Shown here: positions 15,487 to 25,283 of the stretch, piece after piece | How the letters are laid out: each line of letters opens with the position of its first letter | How positions within the stretch are numbered: position 1 is the stretch's first letter | Origin: Peptoniphilaceae bacterium | GTDB lineage: Bacteria > Bacillota > Clostridia > Tissierellales > Peptoniphilaceae | NCBI GenBank assembly: GCA_910589545.1 | Contig: CAJUSY010000045.1 | Coordinates: forward strand, 1-64,000 | DNA: 64,000 nucleotides | Direction of reading: 5' to 3' | Made by a program: the position numbers and the translations under genes | The notes under the pieces: generated by a model | What the model was told of the DNA's origin: nothing | The model's input: the letters and a program-made list of their open reading frames with translations, nothing else | The model's database searches: none

Positions 15487-17853
15487 TTAAAACCCAAATT
15501 TAACTGTTTCTTTGTGGTCTCTAATAGTTATTGTTGCTTCGAAATCTTTTCTCCAAACTCCAAATTGTCCCCCGTGGAATTTAGATTGTGCATGACCTGA
15601 ATTGAAATATATTGTCCTTGTTATTGTTCTATTTCCACTTTTTACTGTAAGTTTTGCAGGTCCAGAATAACCTCTGTCCCCTTCTTTTGCATCTATAAAT
15701 ACTGTAAATATACCTGCATGTCTTTTTGATGGAGCAAACTTTTCTACAGTAATTTCGCCTTTTTCTTTAGGAATTACAATAATTGTAATACTTGTTTGTA
15801 ATCCTTCTTTTGTCTTAATATTTAATTTAGTTCTACCGATTTTTTTTGCTGTTATAACTGATTTTGAATCAATGTCAATTATTTCGCTATCTCCAATTTT
15901 AAAATCAAAATCTCTTGTTGCAGTTTGTGGATATGCTAAAATTTTTGAATCCAAATCGAATTTATCACCTTGTTTTATTGTCACAGACGGAACTGATACT
16001 CCCAAACTTCTGATAACTTTAGGATCTAATTCTTGATTATCGATAGGTGGTTTAGGTGGTATAATTGGAATTTCTGTATTATCCGGATCTGTTTTAGGAT
16101 CATAATCATTATCTCCAATTACTTCAATCATTTTTCTATCGGGAACTCTTATTCCTTCCGGAGCTACCAATAGGTTAAATCTTTGTGTAATTTTACCATC
16201 TACAGTTTTGATTAAAATATTCGCATTTCCTACATTAACCGGATAAACTGTACCATCATTTTTTACAACTGCAACATTTTTATCTAATGATTCAAAAACA
16301 ACTGGATCATTGTTGAATTTTTCGGGTTGTACTGTCGCGTGAAGCTTTCCTTTTTTCTTAACACTGATAAAACCTTGACTGCCTTCTTTTACAGTGATTG
16401 ATGTAGGTTCTTCGATAATTTCATCAGGGTCAACTTCAGGCACTGTATCTCTTGGAAGAACTTCTCCTGTAGTTCCTATTGCTTTGATACAAGCATTAGC
16501 ATTCTTGACTTCTTTTGTTAAATCAGACCATTTTTCACCTTGTGATGATACGAATGATTGACCTTCTTGAGCTTTGGCTTTTGAAGCATAATCAGCAACT
16601 GGCATTTCAATTGGCATTGGATATTTGTAGTTAGATACTGATGAATCCATGTAAGCTACAATTGCAAATTTTTCGCCTTTTTTAACTTTGATTTGTTTAG
16701 TGTCTAATGTGTAATATCCTGGATATTCAATAACACCGCTGCCTATTTCTTCTCTGTTAGATGTCAAATCATCTGTAGATTTCAAATCTTTTACAATATA
16801 TAACTTGTATTGAGTATTCATTGCAACTGTGAACAAACCAGCTTCATAAATTGTTTGGTCTTCTTCTGATGTGAATACATTTGCTATGTAACCTTGCATA
16901 TTGTATCCTACACTTCTTGTTGCTCCGAAATCATCGTATTGAGAAATTACTGCATTAGGATCTTTTCTTTGAGGAATAAACACCGCATTGGATTTGCCAC
17001 AGAAACCATCGTAATATGATACATAATAGTAACCGCCATCCATAAAGCTTGTTCCCCAACTGTTTTTTACAATCCATGCGCCATCACCAGGTGCTTTTGC
17101 TTGGAATAAATTCTTAGAGAAATTATCGTCCCATCCCACAATAGTTCCTGCGTGGTCTGCTTTTCCACTTCCCGGATTGTAGTAACTTTTAGTTTCTTTC
17201 TTTTCGTAATATTTTTGAGAACTTAAAGTTGTGTACACTCCACCGTATTCCATGATTGCTTGTTTAATTACATTTGTTTCGTTTGCATTGTGAACATCTG
17301 GAAGATAGATTACTTTATCAATATCAAATGCTCTTTTTACATTTGTAGGTGAAACATTAATGTATGCATCATACGGATCGTCCTTTTCTAATATTGGACC
17401 TGTTCCTCTTGCTAGATATGATGTTGCAATATCTCTGTTCCCTCCATCATTTGGACCCCAATCAAAACCGTGCATGTTTCTCATGTGTTTTTCACTAAAA
17501 TCATATTCTGTTCCAAATAATTTTAAATAAGATTCCATGGAACCATAAGTTGCAAATGTCCAGCATGAACCATTTTGTCCTTGATTTTTTACCGAAGAAA
17601 CCCTATTTGTTTTTCTCAAATCGTATTTTGCCGGCAACGCTGCTCTTGATACCGCCCTTACTGAATCGTAAGAGGTCTTCAATGGCGAAATTAACAATTC
17701 GTCATCTTTGGAATTTTCTTTAAAATTATTTTCAACAGGACTTAGTTGTAGTTTAGAATTGTTTTGATCCTCTGCAAACGTTGGACTAGTTATTGCCATT
17801 GATGAAACAAGAACTGTTCCTAGTAGTAAGCTGAAAAATTTTTTAATTTTCAT
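15487..17853 (-). CDS. Secreted papain-family (C1A) protease with lectin-like and Ig-like domains
   Basis: A 788-residue exported protein with a signal peptide (1-27) and a pro-region. The C1A peptidase domain is at about 72-290. The catalytic residues are visible: Cys97 in GSCWTFAT, His234 in DHAGTIVGWDD and Asn264 in VKNSWG. A lectin-like domain typical of clostridial C1A surface proteases follows (about 305-455), then BIG2-like repeats separated by a Pro/Asp linker (about 465-690). The last 95 residues match the C-terminus of the adjacent CAMP fusion. AAGGAGGG precedes the ATG. It is probably the first gene of an operon with the two CAMP-family genes, and it is divergent from a paralogous protease. 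Confidence 0.88.
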   Translation of the reverse strand: MKIKKFFSLLLGTVLVSSMAITSPTFAEDQNNSKLQLSPVENNFKENSKDDELLISPLKTSYDSVRAVSRAALPAKYDLRKTNRVSSVKNQGQNGSCWTFATYGSMESYLKLFGTEYDFSEKHMRNMHGFDWGPNDGGNRDIATSYLARGTGPILEKDDPYDAYINVSPTNVKRAFDIDKVIYLPDVHNANETNVIKQAIMEYGGVYTTLSSQKYYEKKETKSYYNPGSGKADHAGTIVGWDDNFSKNLFQAKAPGDGAWIVKNSWGTSFMDGGYYYVSYYDGFCGKSNAVFIPQRKDPNAVISQYDDFGATRSVGYNMQGYIANVFTSEEDQTIYEAGLFTVAMNTQYKLYIVKDLKSTDDLTSNREEIGSGVIEYPGYYTLDTKQIKVKKGEKFAIVAYMDSSVSNYKYPMPIEMPVADYASKAKAQEGQSFVSSQGEKWSDLTKEVKNANACIKAIGTTGEVLPRDTVPEVDPDEIIEEPTSITVKEGSQGFISVKKKGKLHATVQPEKFNNDPVVFESLDKNVAVVKNDGTVYPVNVGNANILIKTVDGKITQRFNLLVAPEGIRVPDRKMIEVIGDNDYDPKTDPDNTEIPIIPPKPPIDNQELDPKVIRSLGVSVPSVTIKQGDKFDLDSKILAYPQTATRDFDFKIGDSEIIDIDSKSVITAKKIGRTKLNIKTKEGLQTSITIIVIPKEKGEITVEKFAPSKRHAGIFTVFIDAKEGDRGYSGPAKLTVKSGNRTITRTIYFNSGHAQSKFHGGQFGVWRKDFEATITIRDHKETVKFGF

Positions 17854-18265
17854 AACACCCTCCTTTTTTTAATATGCTAATAATTCTCGAAATGCTACTA
17901 TTTTAATAGCATTAATAAATATACTTCAGTTCTTAAAAATTTTTTTATTTCCGATATTTATTAATTCGATTTATCAACTTGATTGAATACATTATATCAC
18001 ATAATTTTAAAATATCTATGTTTTTATTTAAATTTTACATTAAATATTTAAATTTTTACATTTATTAACTTTGAATTTAACATAATGAAGTATAAATCAT
18101 TAAAAAATCACAACATTTCACAATTATATGTAATGTTAATGAAATTGTTCAATGTCTATATTTATTCTTTCAAAAGTAGTATAATATAATTGTTAATTCT
18201 TAATAGTGTTAAGTATACTATTTTAGTCATGAATTAATATTTAAAATCATTACAAGGAGTTGAAA
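17854..18265. other. A+T-rich divergent intergenic region between two protease genes
   Basis: These 412 bp separate the divergent C1A protease genes and must hold both promoters. On the plus strand two overlapping TATAAT sequences lie at 18180-18190, 76-86 bp before the right-hand start, without a clear -35. I see no convincing operator, riboswitch or hidden gene; the sequence is very A+T-rich with short T and A runs. Confidence 0.4.
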
Positions 18266-21200
18266 ATGAAAAAAAGAAATTTATTGCTATTAATCGCTGT
18301 TTTTACTTTGCAATCTATGTTTTCTACAAGTTTTGCAGATGGTCAAAACAAGTTCAAGTTAAATGATGATTTAACCGTAAAAGAAATCGATTTTAGAGAA
18401 GCCCCACGAAATCCAGCATTTAATAGACAAAAAAGTAGTCCCAAGACTACGAAAAACTACGGCTCAAATGAAGATCCTTTTTTAGTTAACACGAATTACG
18501 ATTTGTTTAATGAAAAAGAAGACATTCCTAGACAAAAAGCGTATGGTATTCCTGCAAACTACGATTTACGCCAACATAACAGAGTTACCCCTGTAAAAGC
18601 TCAAGGACCTAATGGATCTTGCTGGGCCTTTGCAACTTACGGTTCTGCAGAATCAAATATGCTTACTAATGGTCAATTCACAGATTTTTCAGAAAAACAT
18701 TTGAGAAATACTCACGGTTTTGACTGGGCTCCTGATCAAGGTGGTACGAGGGCAGTTTCTGCAGCTTACTTATCAAGATGGTCTGGTCCCGTGTGGGAAA
18801 AAGACGATCCTTATTCTGCTTACGATTTTAGCTCTCCTTACAATTTACTTCCAGCAAAAGAATTAAAGGAAGCTTTGTATATTCCGGATGTTAACAACAA
18901 TCAGGATCGTGACAGATTAAAAAGGGCTATTATGAGATATGGTGCATCCTACACTACAGTAAATGGTGACACAAGTTACACTAATTTTTATTCTATGAGC
19001 CATTACAATCCTGGTTACGGTTGGCAAAATCACGCTGTCACTATTATAGGCTGGGACGATGATTATTCAAGATATAACTTCGGAATTACTCCTCCCGGAG
19101 ATGGTGCTTGGCTTGTAAAAAATAGTTGGGGCGATCGTTGGGGAAATCAAGGTGGATACTACCATGTATCTTACTACGATGCACATATTTCAAAAGGAAA
19201 TTGTATTTTTGTTTTAAAAGAAAAAGATAGAAATAAATCTATTTGGTATTATGATGATTTGGGAATGACTGATAGCATTGGTTACAATCAAACAGGATGG
19301 TTTTCAAATATTTTTGGACCTGTAAGTAGAACTAGTCAAATTGACGAGGTAGGATTCTTTGTTCCATCAAATGGTGCACAATACGAAATTTATGTTAACA
19401 CGAATATCGGTGGAAACAGTGGATTTAACGACAAGGTATTGGTTGCCAGAGGAACTGTAGAAAACGCAGGATACACTACAGTAAAATTTAATGCACAAAA
19501 AATAAATGCAGGAGCATATTTTGCACCAATTGTTAAGCTTACAACTCCTGGTTACAGCTACCCTATTCCTATTGAGTCTATGATTTATGGATATTCGTCA
19601 AGAGCAAGATCAGGTTATAATCAATCATTTATTTCTAACGATGGATATAATTGGTCAGATTTGGCAAGAAATAGAGCTAATGCAAATGTATGTTTGAAAG
19701 CTTTCACAAAACCTTATTCAGGTGTCAATCCAACTCCAGATCCTGAACCTGTCGATCCAACACCACAACCTGATGTTCCTGAACCTAATCAAGAAATTAG
19801 AGTAAATAAAATTGCAGTTTCTGAAGATAACATCACATTAAAACAAGGTGAAGAAACACAAATTAACGCTAAGGCTTATCCAGAAAATGCTACTAACAAA
19901 ATATTGATATGGTCATCTTCTAATACAAATATTTGTTCTGTAAACAATGACGGTTTAATAAAAGCACTAAACCCTGGCCAATGCTATGTTACAGTTAAGT
20001 CAGCTGACAATCCTAGAATATTGCAATATATTAGAGTTAACGTAACAGAACCAGAAAAACCAAACATTGATGATAGTGTTGACAAGGATGTTAAAGTTCA
20101 AAATATTATAATTTATCCTTCCTATAAAAAAGCTAAAGTTGGAGATAAGTTCAGAATAGACACTAGGATATTACCATCAAATGCGAAAAATCCTCAAATA
20201 ACTTTGGAAAGTTCAGACGAAAACATTGCATCAGTAGATAATGCTATGGTTGTATGTAAAAATCCAGGTAAAGTTAAAATAATTGCAAAATCAACTGATG
20301 GTTCAAACGTTTCAAACTTTGCTGCAATTTATGTAGAAGGTGAAAGTCCAGAAAGTAAAAATGCAGTAAACATCAAATCAAACGTCTACAGAAGTTCAAT
20401 CTCTATCGGTAATAACGATAATATTTCTGCTGTAGTAACAGACTCCAATAAAAGAAATATTAAGGGTGCTAAGGTAAAATTCACTATCAATAAGCCATCT
20501 AAGAAAATTATAGAAAAAGAATTGACTACAAACTATCGCGGTCAAACAATTTTATATTTAAAGGCGAATGAATTAGATGAAGCTGGCACTTATAGCGTGA
20601 ACATATTGGCTTCTGATTCTAAAGGAAACACAAACGAAGATAATGTAAGTTTTGAAGTAAAAGATAACAGAGTTTCTTTTGAAACAAAAGTGGATTTGGA
20701 TAGTCCTGAAGTTCAGTTAAATCAAGCATCAATGATAACTGTAAATTGCAAAAATAATACTTCAAGAATTTCAGATGCTGATGTCGTACTAAGTATAACT
20801 GATGAAAATGACAACAAAGTGGAAAAAACATTTAAAACAGATAGATACGGTAATATCTACTATACATTTAGACCACAAAAAGCTGGAAGATATTACATTG
20901 AAGCCACTGTTTCGAAAAATGGATACAAAAATTCTTCTGCGAATGCAACTTTAATCGTCAAAGAATCAGCAACAAAACCTGAGACAAAACAAACTGTAAA
21001 ATTAAAATTTGAAGCAGATAAAACTTCATATAATCTTACAGATACAGCTAACATTAATATATTTGCAACAGATGAAAACGGCAAGAAACTTTCTAATTTA
21101 AAATTATATCTAAAAATTAGAAATCAAAAAGGATTCGACCAAACAATAACTAAAACTACTGATTCAAATGGAGTTGCAAAGATGTTCATAAAACAACAAA

Positions 21201-21391
21201 CTGCAACATCACCTACAGACTTTACAATAGTAGCTTGGCCGGAATCAGATTCAGACAATACGTTTGATTTTAGTGTTTCATTTGGTAATTCAGACAGGCT
21301 AGAAATAAACTCTATTTACAGTCCGTATAATATATATACGAAATATAATAACAATTATGTAGTTCACAATTACATTAGAAACATTAGATAA
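18266..21391 (+). CDS. Large secreted papain-family (C1A) protease with multiple Ig-like domains
   Basis: About 1041 residues with a signal peptide (1-24). The C1A domain (about 95-310) has Cys119 in GSCWAF, His256 in NHAVTIIGWDD and Asn286 in VKNSWG. A lectin-like domain follows (about 325-485), then a Pro-rich linker and two BIG2 domains (about 515-690; the first contains WSSSNTNICSVNNDG). Three invasin/Big1-like repeats at about 700-1020 carry the recurring NxRGQTILYLKA, TDRYGNIYYTFRP and TDSNGVAKMFI segments. Unlike its divergent paralogue it lacks the shared C-terminal domain, and it has no LPxTG. The ATG at 18266 has AAGGAG 6 bases upstream; the TTG at 18260 abuts that site. Confidence 0.88.
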   Translation: MKKRNLLLLIAVFTLQSMFSTSFADGQNKFKLNDDLTVKEIDFREAPRNPAFNRQKSSPKTTKNYGSNEDPFLVNTNYDLFNEKEDIPRQKAYGIPANYDLRQHNRVTPVKAQGPNGSCWAFATYGSAESNMLTNGQFTDFSEKHLRNTHGFDWAPDQGGTRAVSAAYLSRWSGPVWEKDDPYSAYDFSSPYNLLPAKELKEALYIPDVNNNQDRDRLKRAIMRYGASYTTVNGDTSYTNFYSMSHYNPGYGWQNHAVTIIGWDDDYSRYNFGITPPGDGAWLVKNSWGDRWGNQGGYYHVSYYDAHISKGNCIFVLKEKDRNKSIWYYDDLGMTDSIGYNQTGWFSNIFGPVSRTSQIDEVGFFVPSNGAQYEIYVNTNIGGNSGFNDKVLVARGTVENAGYTTVKFNAQKINAGAYFAPIVKLTTPGYSYPIPIESMIYGYSSRARSGYNQSFISNDGYNWSDLARNRANANVCLKAFTKPYSGVNPTPDPEPVDPTPQPDVPEPNQEIRVNKIAVSEDNITLKQGEETQINAKAYPENATNKILIWSSSNTNICSVNNDGLIKALNPGQCYVTVKSADNPRILQYIRVNVTEPEKPNIDDSVDKDVKVQNIIIYPSYKKAKVGDKFRIDTRILPSNAKNPQITLESSDENIASVDNAMVVCKNPGKVKIIAKSTDGSNVSNFAAIYVEGESPESKNAVNIKSNVYRSSISIGNNDNISAVVTDSNKRNIKGAKVKFTINKPSKKIIEKELTTNYRGQTILYLKANELDEAGTYSVNILASDSKGNTNEDNVSFEVKDNRVSFETKVDLDSPEVQLNQASMITVNCKNNTSRISDADVVLSITDENDNKVEKTFKTDRYGNIYYTFRPQKAGRYYIEATVSKNGYKNSSANATLIVKESATKPETKQTVKLKFEADKTSYNLTDTANINIFATDENGKKLSNLKLYLKIRNQKGFDQTITKTTDSNGVAKMFIKQQTATSPTDFTIVAWPESDSDNTFDFSVSFGNSDRLEINSIYSPYNIYTKYNNNYVVHNYIRNIR

Positions 21392-21398
21392 AACAACC

Positions 21399-21423
21399 GC
21401 CCTTTATCTTATTGATAAAGGGC
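21399..21423. terminator. Bidirectional terminator between the large protease and glnQ-type gene
   Basis: GCCCTTTATC (21399-21408) pairs with GATAAAGGGC (21414-21423) around a 5-base loop. It is flanked by AAACAA on one side and TTTGTTTT on the other, so it can act on both convergent transcripts. Confidence 0.88.
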
Positions 21424-21431
21424 AGTTTGTT

Positions 21432-22172
21432 TTAATTGTTCAAATAATTTTTCAAGAATTCTTTGACTCTTTCGTGTTTTGGATTTGTAAACATCGTATG
21501 TGGATCTGTATCTTCGATAATGTAGCCTTCATTCATAAAACAAACTCTAGTGGATACATCTCTTGCAAATTGCATTTCATGTGTTACTACTACCATTGTC
21601 ATGCCAGTTTTAGCAAGCTTTGACATTACTTTTAATACATCATTAACCATTTCAGGATCCAGTGCAGATGTTGGTTCGTCAAACAACAAAACTTCTGGAT
21701 TCATGCACAATGCCCTTGCAATAGCAACTCTTTGTTTTTGTCCACCAGAAAGCATGCTTGGTTTTTTGTGAGCATGTTCAATCATCCCTACAAGTTCCAA
21801 ATACTTCTTTGCTTCTTTTATCGCAAAATCTTTGTCTCTTTTAAGAACTTTGATTTGTGCAACAATACAGTTTTCCATTACGCTCATATTTTCGAACAAA
21901 TAAAATTGTTGAAATACCATACCAACTTTTGATCTAAATTTGTTTTGATTGAATTTGGAAGAAAGTATGGATTCTCCGTGGTATAAAATATCTCCACCTG
22001 TTGGTTTTTCCAAGAGGTTAATGCATCTTAGCATAGTCGATTTACCAGATCCAGAGGATCCAATTATCGACAAAACTTCTCCTTTTGAAATCGTAAAGTT
22101 GATATCCCTTAAAACTTCAACACCGTCGTAACTTTTCTTCAAATGTTGTAATTCTATTATTTTATTTTCCAT
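21432..22172 (-). CDS. glnQ: Polar amino-acid ABC transporter ATP-binding protein
   Basis: A 246-residue ABC ATPase. Visible motifs are Walker A GSSGSGKST, the Q-loop VFQQFYLFENMSV, signature LSGGQKQRVAIARAL, Walker B VLLFDEPTSALDPE and the switch His in VVTHEM. The FENMSV and SALDPEMV segments are typical of the glutamine/polar amino-acid (PAAT) group. Its start overlaps the end of the upstream permease/binding-protein fusion by 11 bases, so the two form one importer. The amino acid carried is not decidable from sequence, so the symbol is by family. Confidence 0.88.
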   Translation of the reverse strand: MENKIIELQHLKKSYDGVEVLRDINFTISKGEVLSIIGSSGSGKSTMLRCINLLEKPTGGDILYHGESILSSKFNQNKFRSKVGMVFQQFYLFENMSVMENCIVAQIKVLKRDKDFAIKEAKKYLELVGMIEHAHKKPSMLSGGQKQRVAIARALCMNPEVLLFDEPTSALDPEMVNDVLKVMSKLAKTGMTMVVVTHEMQFARDVSTRVCFMNEGYIIEDTDPHTMFTNPKHERVKEFLKNYLNN

Positions 22173-23742
22173 TGAACATTCCTCCAGTTGTAGATTCCAT
22201 TACATATTCTTTATTGTTAGATTTCCTTTCAATGAATAACAAAAGTCTTGTCAATGAGAATGTCAACACGAAGTATATAACACAAGTAACTGCATAAGTT
22301 TCAAAGATATTATATGTTGAACCAGCGATAGATTTAGATACAAAGAATAGTTCGGTCACGCTAATTACGTTCAATACTGAAGTATCTTTGATGTTAATTA
22401 CAAATTCATTTCCTATCGAAGGCAAAATATTTTTGATCGCTTGTGGCAATATAACATTAATCATAGATTGACCATGAGTCATTCCCAAAGCCTTACAAGC
22501 TTCCATTTGTCCAACATCTACAGAATTAATTCCTCCACGTACAACTTCTGACAGATAAGCTCCTGTGTTGACACTTACTATAAACAATGCTGCACTTATT
22601 GGCGCCATATCTATTCCTAGATATAATTTTGCTCCGAAATAAATCAACATAGATTGAACCATCATAGGGGTTCCTCTAAATATTTCAACATAGCATGCCA
22701 AGATGAAATTGATAACTTTGTGAAGATAATAAGTAAATTTGTTTTTTTCTTTATCTAGTTTCATGTTTCTTATAACCGCTACTAAAATTCCTATCAAAAA
22801 TCCTATAATTGTCGATACACTGGCAATAAACAGTGTCATCAAAGCACCTTTTAAGAAAAGTGTTCTGTATTCTCTAAAAATACTTTTAACTTTTGATAAA
22901 AATCCTTGTGGTTGATCTTTTTCGACATTTAATTTTACCATCTCTTGCATCAAAATAACTCTATCTTCAGGGCTGATTTTTTTCAAAGCTTCGTTTATTT
23001 TATCAGTCAAATCAGAATTTTTCTTCACCCCTATTGCAATTGATGTGTCTTCTGCTAAAGTTTCAAATCCTTTATTCTTATCAAATTCAATGTAAGAAAG
23101 TTCTGAATTAGATGCTTCAGCACTTAATGCTTGTGGTTTTTCTGAAACGTATCCGTCTATTTTTTCTGCCAAAACTGCTGAAAGCATAGAGGGGAAACTT
23201 TCCATTGCAGGTAGTTTATCACAGTCTTTAATTTGGTCAATTACAGAATAATGAAAAGTATTTAATTGTCCTGTGATTTTCGCTCCTTTTAAATCATCCA
23301 AAGATTTTGCATTTACGTATCTATTATCTTTTTTAGTTACAATTACCAAATCAGAACTGTAATAAGTATCTGAAAAATCGATTTGTTCTTTTCTTTCCTT
23401 TGTTGGACTCATCCCGGCAATTATAGCATCAACTTTTCCACTCATAACTGCTGGGGCAAGTCCATCCCATTCCATTTTAATAACTACTAATTTTTTTCCT
23501 AAACTATCAGCGATTTTTTTTGCAATTTGAAGATCATATCCATTTGCGTATTCGCCTTTGCTGTTTTCAATAGGATAGGCTCCGTTTTCATCCGTAGATT
23601 GTGACCAGTTAAATGGTGCATAATTCGCCTCCATTCCAATCACAAATGTATCTTTATCCGCAAAAGATTCGCTGTTTGTGAAAACCAACATCATCATAAA
23701 TATCATCACTACGCTGACGAGTTTTCTTGTAAAGTTTTTCAT
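22162..23742 (-). CDS. Amino-acid ABC transporter, fused substrate-binding protein and permease
   Basis: A 526-residue fusion. A signal peptide (1-28) precedes a family-3 solute-binding domain (about 33-270) with FVIGMEANYAPFNW, GYDLQIAKKIADSLGKK and DAIIAGMSPTKERKEQIDFS. The C-terminal half (about 295-515) is a PAAT permease with the EAA-type loop EACKALGMTHGQSMINVILPQA and IEIFRGTPMMVQ-like helix. Binding-protein/permease fusions of this kind occur in low-GC Gram-positives and fix the receptor to the translocator. AAGGGGGAG precedes the ATG. It lies 12 bp after truA and overlaps the ATPase gene. Confidence 0.9.
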   Translation of the reverse strand: MKNFTRKLVSVVMIFMMMLVFTNSESFADKDTFVIGMEANYAPFNWSQSTDENGAYPIENSKGEYANGYDLQIAKKIADSLGKKLVVIKMEWDGLAPAVMSGKVDAIIAGMSPTKERKEQIDFSDTYYSSDLVIVTKKDNRYVNAKSLDDLKGAKITGQLNTFHYSVIDQIKDCDKLPAMESFPSMLSAVLAEKIDGYVSEKPQALSAEASNSELSYIEFDKNKGFETLAEDTSIAIGVKKNSDLTDKINEALKKISPEDRVILMQEMVKLNVEKDQPQGFLSKVKSIFREYRTLFLKGALMTLFIASVSTIIGFLIGILVAVIRNMKLDKEKNKFTYYLHKVINFILACYVEIFRGTPMMVQSMLIYFGAKLYLGIDMAPISAALFIVSVNTGAYLSEVVRGGINSVDVGQMEACKALGMTHGQSMINVILPQAIKNILPSIGNEFVINIKDTSVLNVISVTELFFVSKSIAGSTYNIFETYAVTCVIYFVLTFSLTRLLLFIERKSNNKEYVMESTTGGMFNGK

Positions 23743-23754
23743 TTACTCCCCCTT

Positions 23755-24489
23755 TTAGTATTCGATATCCATTAAATACAATCCACAAGGTTCAATCGTT
23801 ATTCCAGCGGATTGTCTATCTTTGTTTTCCAAAGCATTTTTAAGCCAGTCAATGCTTTTTCTTCCTCTAGCTACATCAACCATGCTCCCAACTAAAATTC
23901 TTACCATATTTCTTAAAAAACTTTCCGCTTTAAATATGAATACAATATCTTCATCAATTTTTTCGATTGTAATTTCATCAATAGTTCTAATCGGATTTAT
24001 GTCTTCTTCCAAATCATTCACAAATGAAGTAAAATCGTGTTTTCCGATGAGCATATCCCTGCATTTTAGTAACAAATCAAAATCTAAGTAATATTTTCTG
24101 TGACCTTTGTAATCATTAAACCAAGGTTCCATGTAGTATTTGTTGCACAAAATGTATTTATATGTTTTTGATTTGGCACTAAATCTAGCGTGAAAATCCA
24201 TATCCACTTCTTCAGATTTGACAATAACAATAGATTCACTTGTGAAATGATTGACCCCCATTAAAAACTGATTTGCAGAAATATCAGTATCGACAACGAA
24301 GTTACATACTTGTCCTTTTGCGTGAACTCCTTTGTCAGTTCTTCCTGCTCCATTAATCTTAACTGGTTGTTGAACCATTTTTTCTACTGCCTCTTCTATC
24401 TCTAATTGTACGGATGGCAAATCATTCAACTTCTGCCATCCGTAAAATTTTGAACCGTCATATTGAACTGTTAATTTGATGTTTTTCAT
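23755..24489 (-). CDS. truA: tRNA pseudouridine synthase A
   Basis: 244 residues. It makes pseudouridine at tRNA positions 38-40. The catalytic Asp52 lies in GAGRTDKGVHAKGQ, preceded by the usual N-terminal LTVQYDGSKFYGWQ. The later FHARFSAKSKTYKY and FLRNMVRILVG motifs complete the TruA pattern at normal length. Its ATG overlaps the ecfT stop by four bases (ATGA). The ecfA1-ecfA2-ecfT-truA order is common in Firmicutes, where it often follows rplQ; here the group follows rpoC instead. Confidence 0.95.
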   Translation of the reverse strand: MKNIKLTVQYDGSKFYGWQKLNDLPSVQLEIEEAVEKMVQQPVKINGAGRTDKGVHAKGQVCNFVVDTDISANQFLMGVNHFTSESIVIVKSEEVDMDFHARFSAKSKTYKYILCNKYYMEPWFNDYKGHRKYYLDFDLLLKCRDMLIGKHDFTSFVNDLEEDINPIRTIDEITIEKIDEDIVFIFKAESFLRNMVRILVGSMVDVARGRKSIDWLKNALENKDRQSAGITIEPCGLYLMDIEY

Positions 24490-25283
24490 ATCATTCTACT
24501 CACAATAATTAAAATGAATAATAAAATAATAACAGCATAAGCTATGAAGTCTCGCTTTTGATACGATAATTCGTTAAGTCTTGTTCTTCCTTCACCACCA
24601 CGATAACATCTAGCTTCCATAGCTACCGCAAGTTCTCCTGCTATTTTCAAAGCATTTATAAACAGTGGAACTAGAAGTGGTACGAGATTTTTAGCTCTCT
24701 TGATTATATTTCCCGATTCAAAATCTGCGCCTCTAGCCATTTGAGCTTTCATTATTTTGTCTGTTTCTTCAAATAGTGTTGGGATAAACCTAAGTGCTAT
24801 TGTCATCATCATTGCAAATTGATGAGCAGGAAAGCCTATTTTAGCAAAGGGATGAAGCATTTTTTCCATAGCATCCGTTAATTCGATTGGTGATGTTGTC
24901 AAGGTCAATAAACTCGTACCTAAAACCAAGAATATCAATCTAAATGCCATAAAAAATCCCAAGTTCAATCCGGATTTTGTAACAGTAAAAATTTTCCATT
25001 TCCACACAACTTCACCTGGTGTCATCAATACGTTAAGTATAAAAGTCAACAAAATAATTGGAAGAAGTGGTTTAACTCCTTTGAATACAAATTTCGGTTT
25101 TATTTTTGAAATTTTGATTATAGTTATTAAGAATACCAGTACTGGTGCATATACCCAAAGTTTACTTATAATAAATATCGCAATAATATATAAAAATACA
25201 AAAGTGACTTTTACTCTTGGATCAAGCTTGTGAATTATACTATCAGATGCAAAATATTGACCAATTGTTATGTCTTTAATCAT
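24486..25283 (-). CDS. ecfT: ECF transporter transmembrane component EcfT
   Basis: 265 residues with about five or six membrane helices. The two coupling motifs that grip the ATPases are visible as AQMARGADFESG and MEARCYRGGEGRTRL (Ala-Arg-Gly type). EcfT joins EcfA1 and EcfA2 to swappable substrate-binding S components for vitamins and metals. It overlaps ecfA2 and truA by four bases each. No S component lies in this operon; BioY, which can use this module, is at 51009-51542. Confidence 0.95.
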   Translation of the reverse strand: MIKDITIGQYFASDSIIHKLDPRVKVTFVFLYIIAIFIISKLWVYAPVLVFLITIIKISKIKPKFVFKGVKPLLPIILLTFILNVLMTPGEVVWKWKIFTVTKSGLNLGFFMAFRLIFLVLGTSLLTLTTSPIELTDAMEKMLHPFAKIGFPAHQFAMMMTIALRFIPTLFEETDKIMKAQMARGADFESGNIIKRAKNLVPLLVPLFINALKIAGELAVAMEARCYRGGEGRTRLNELSYQKRDFIAYAVIILLFILIIVSRMI

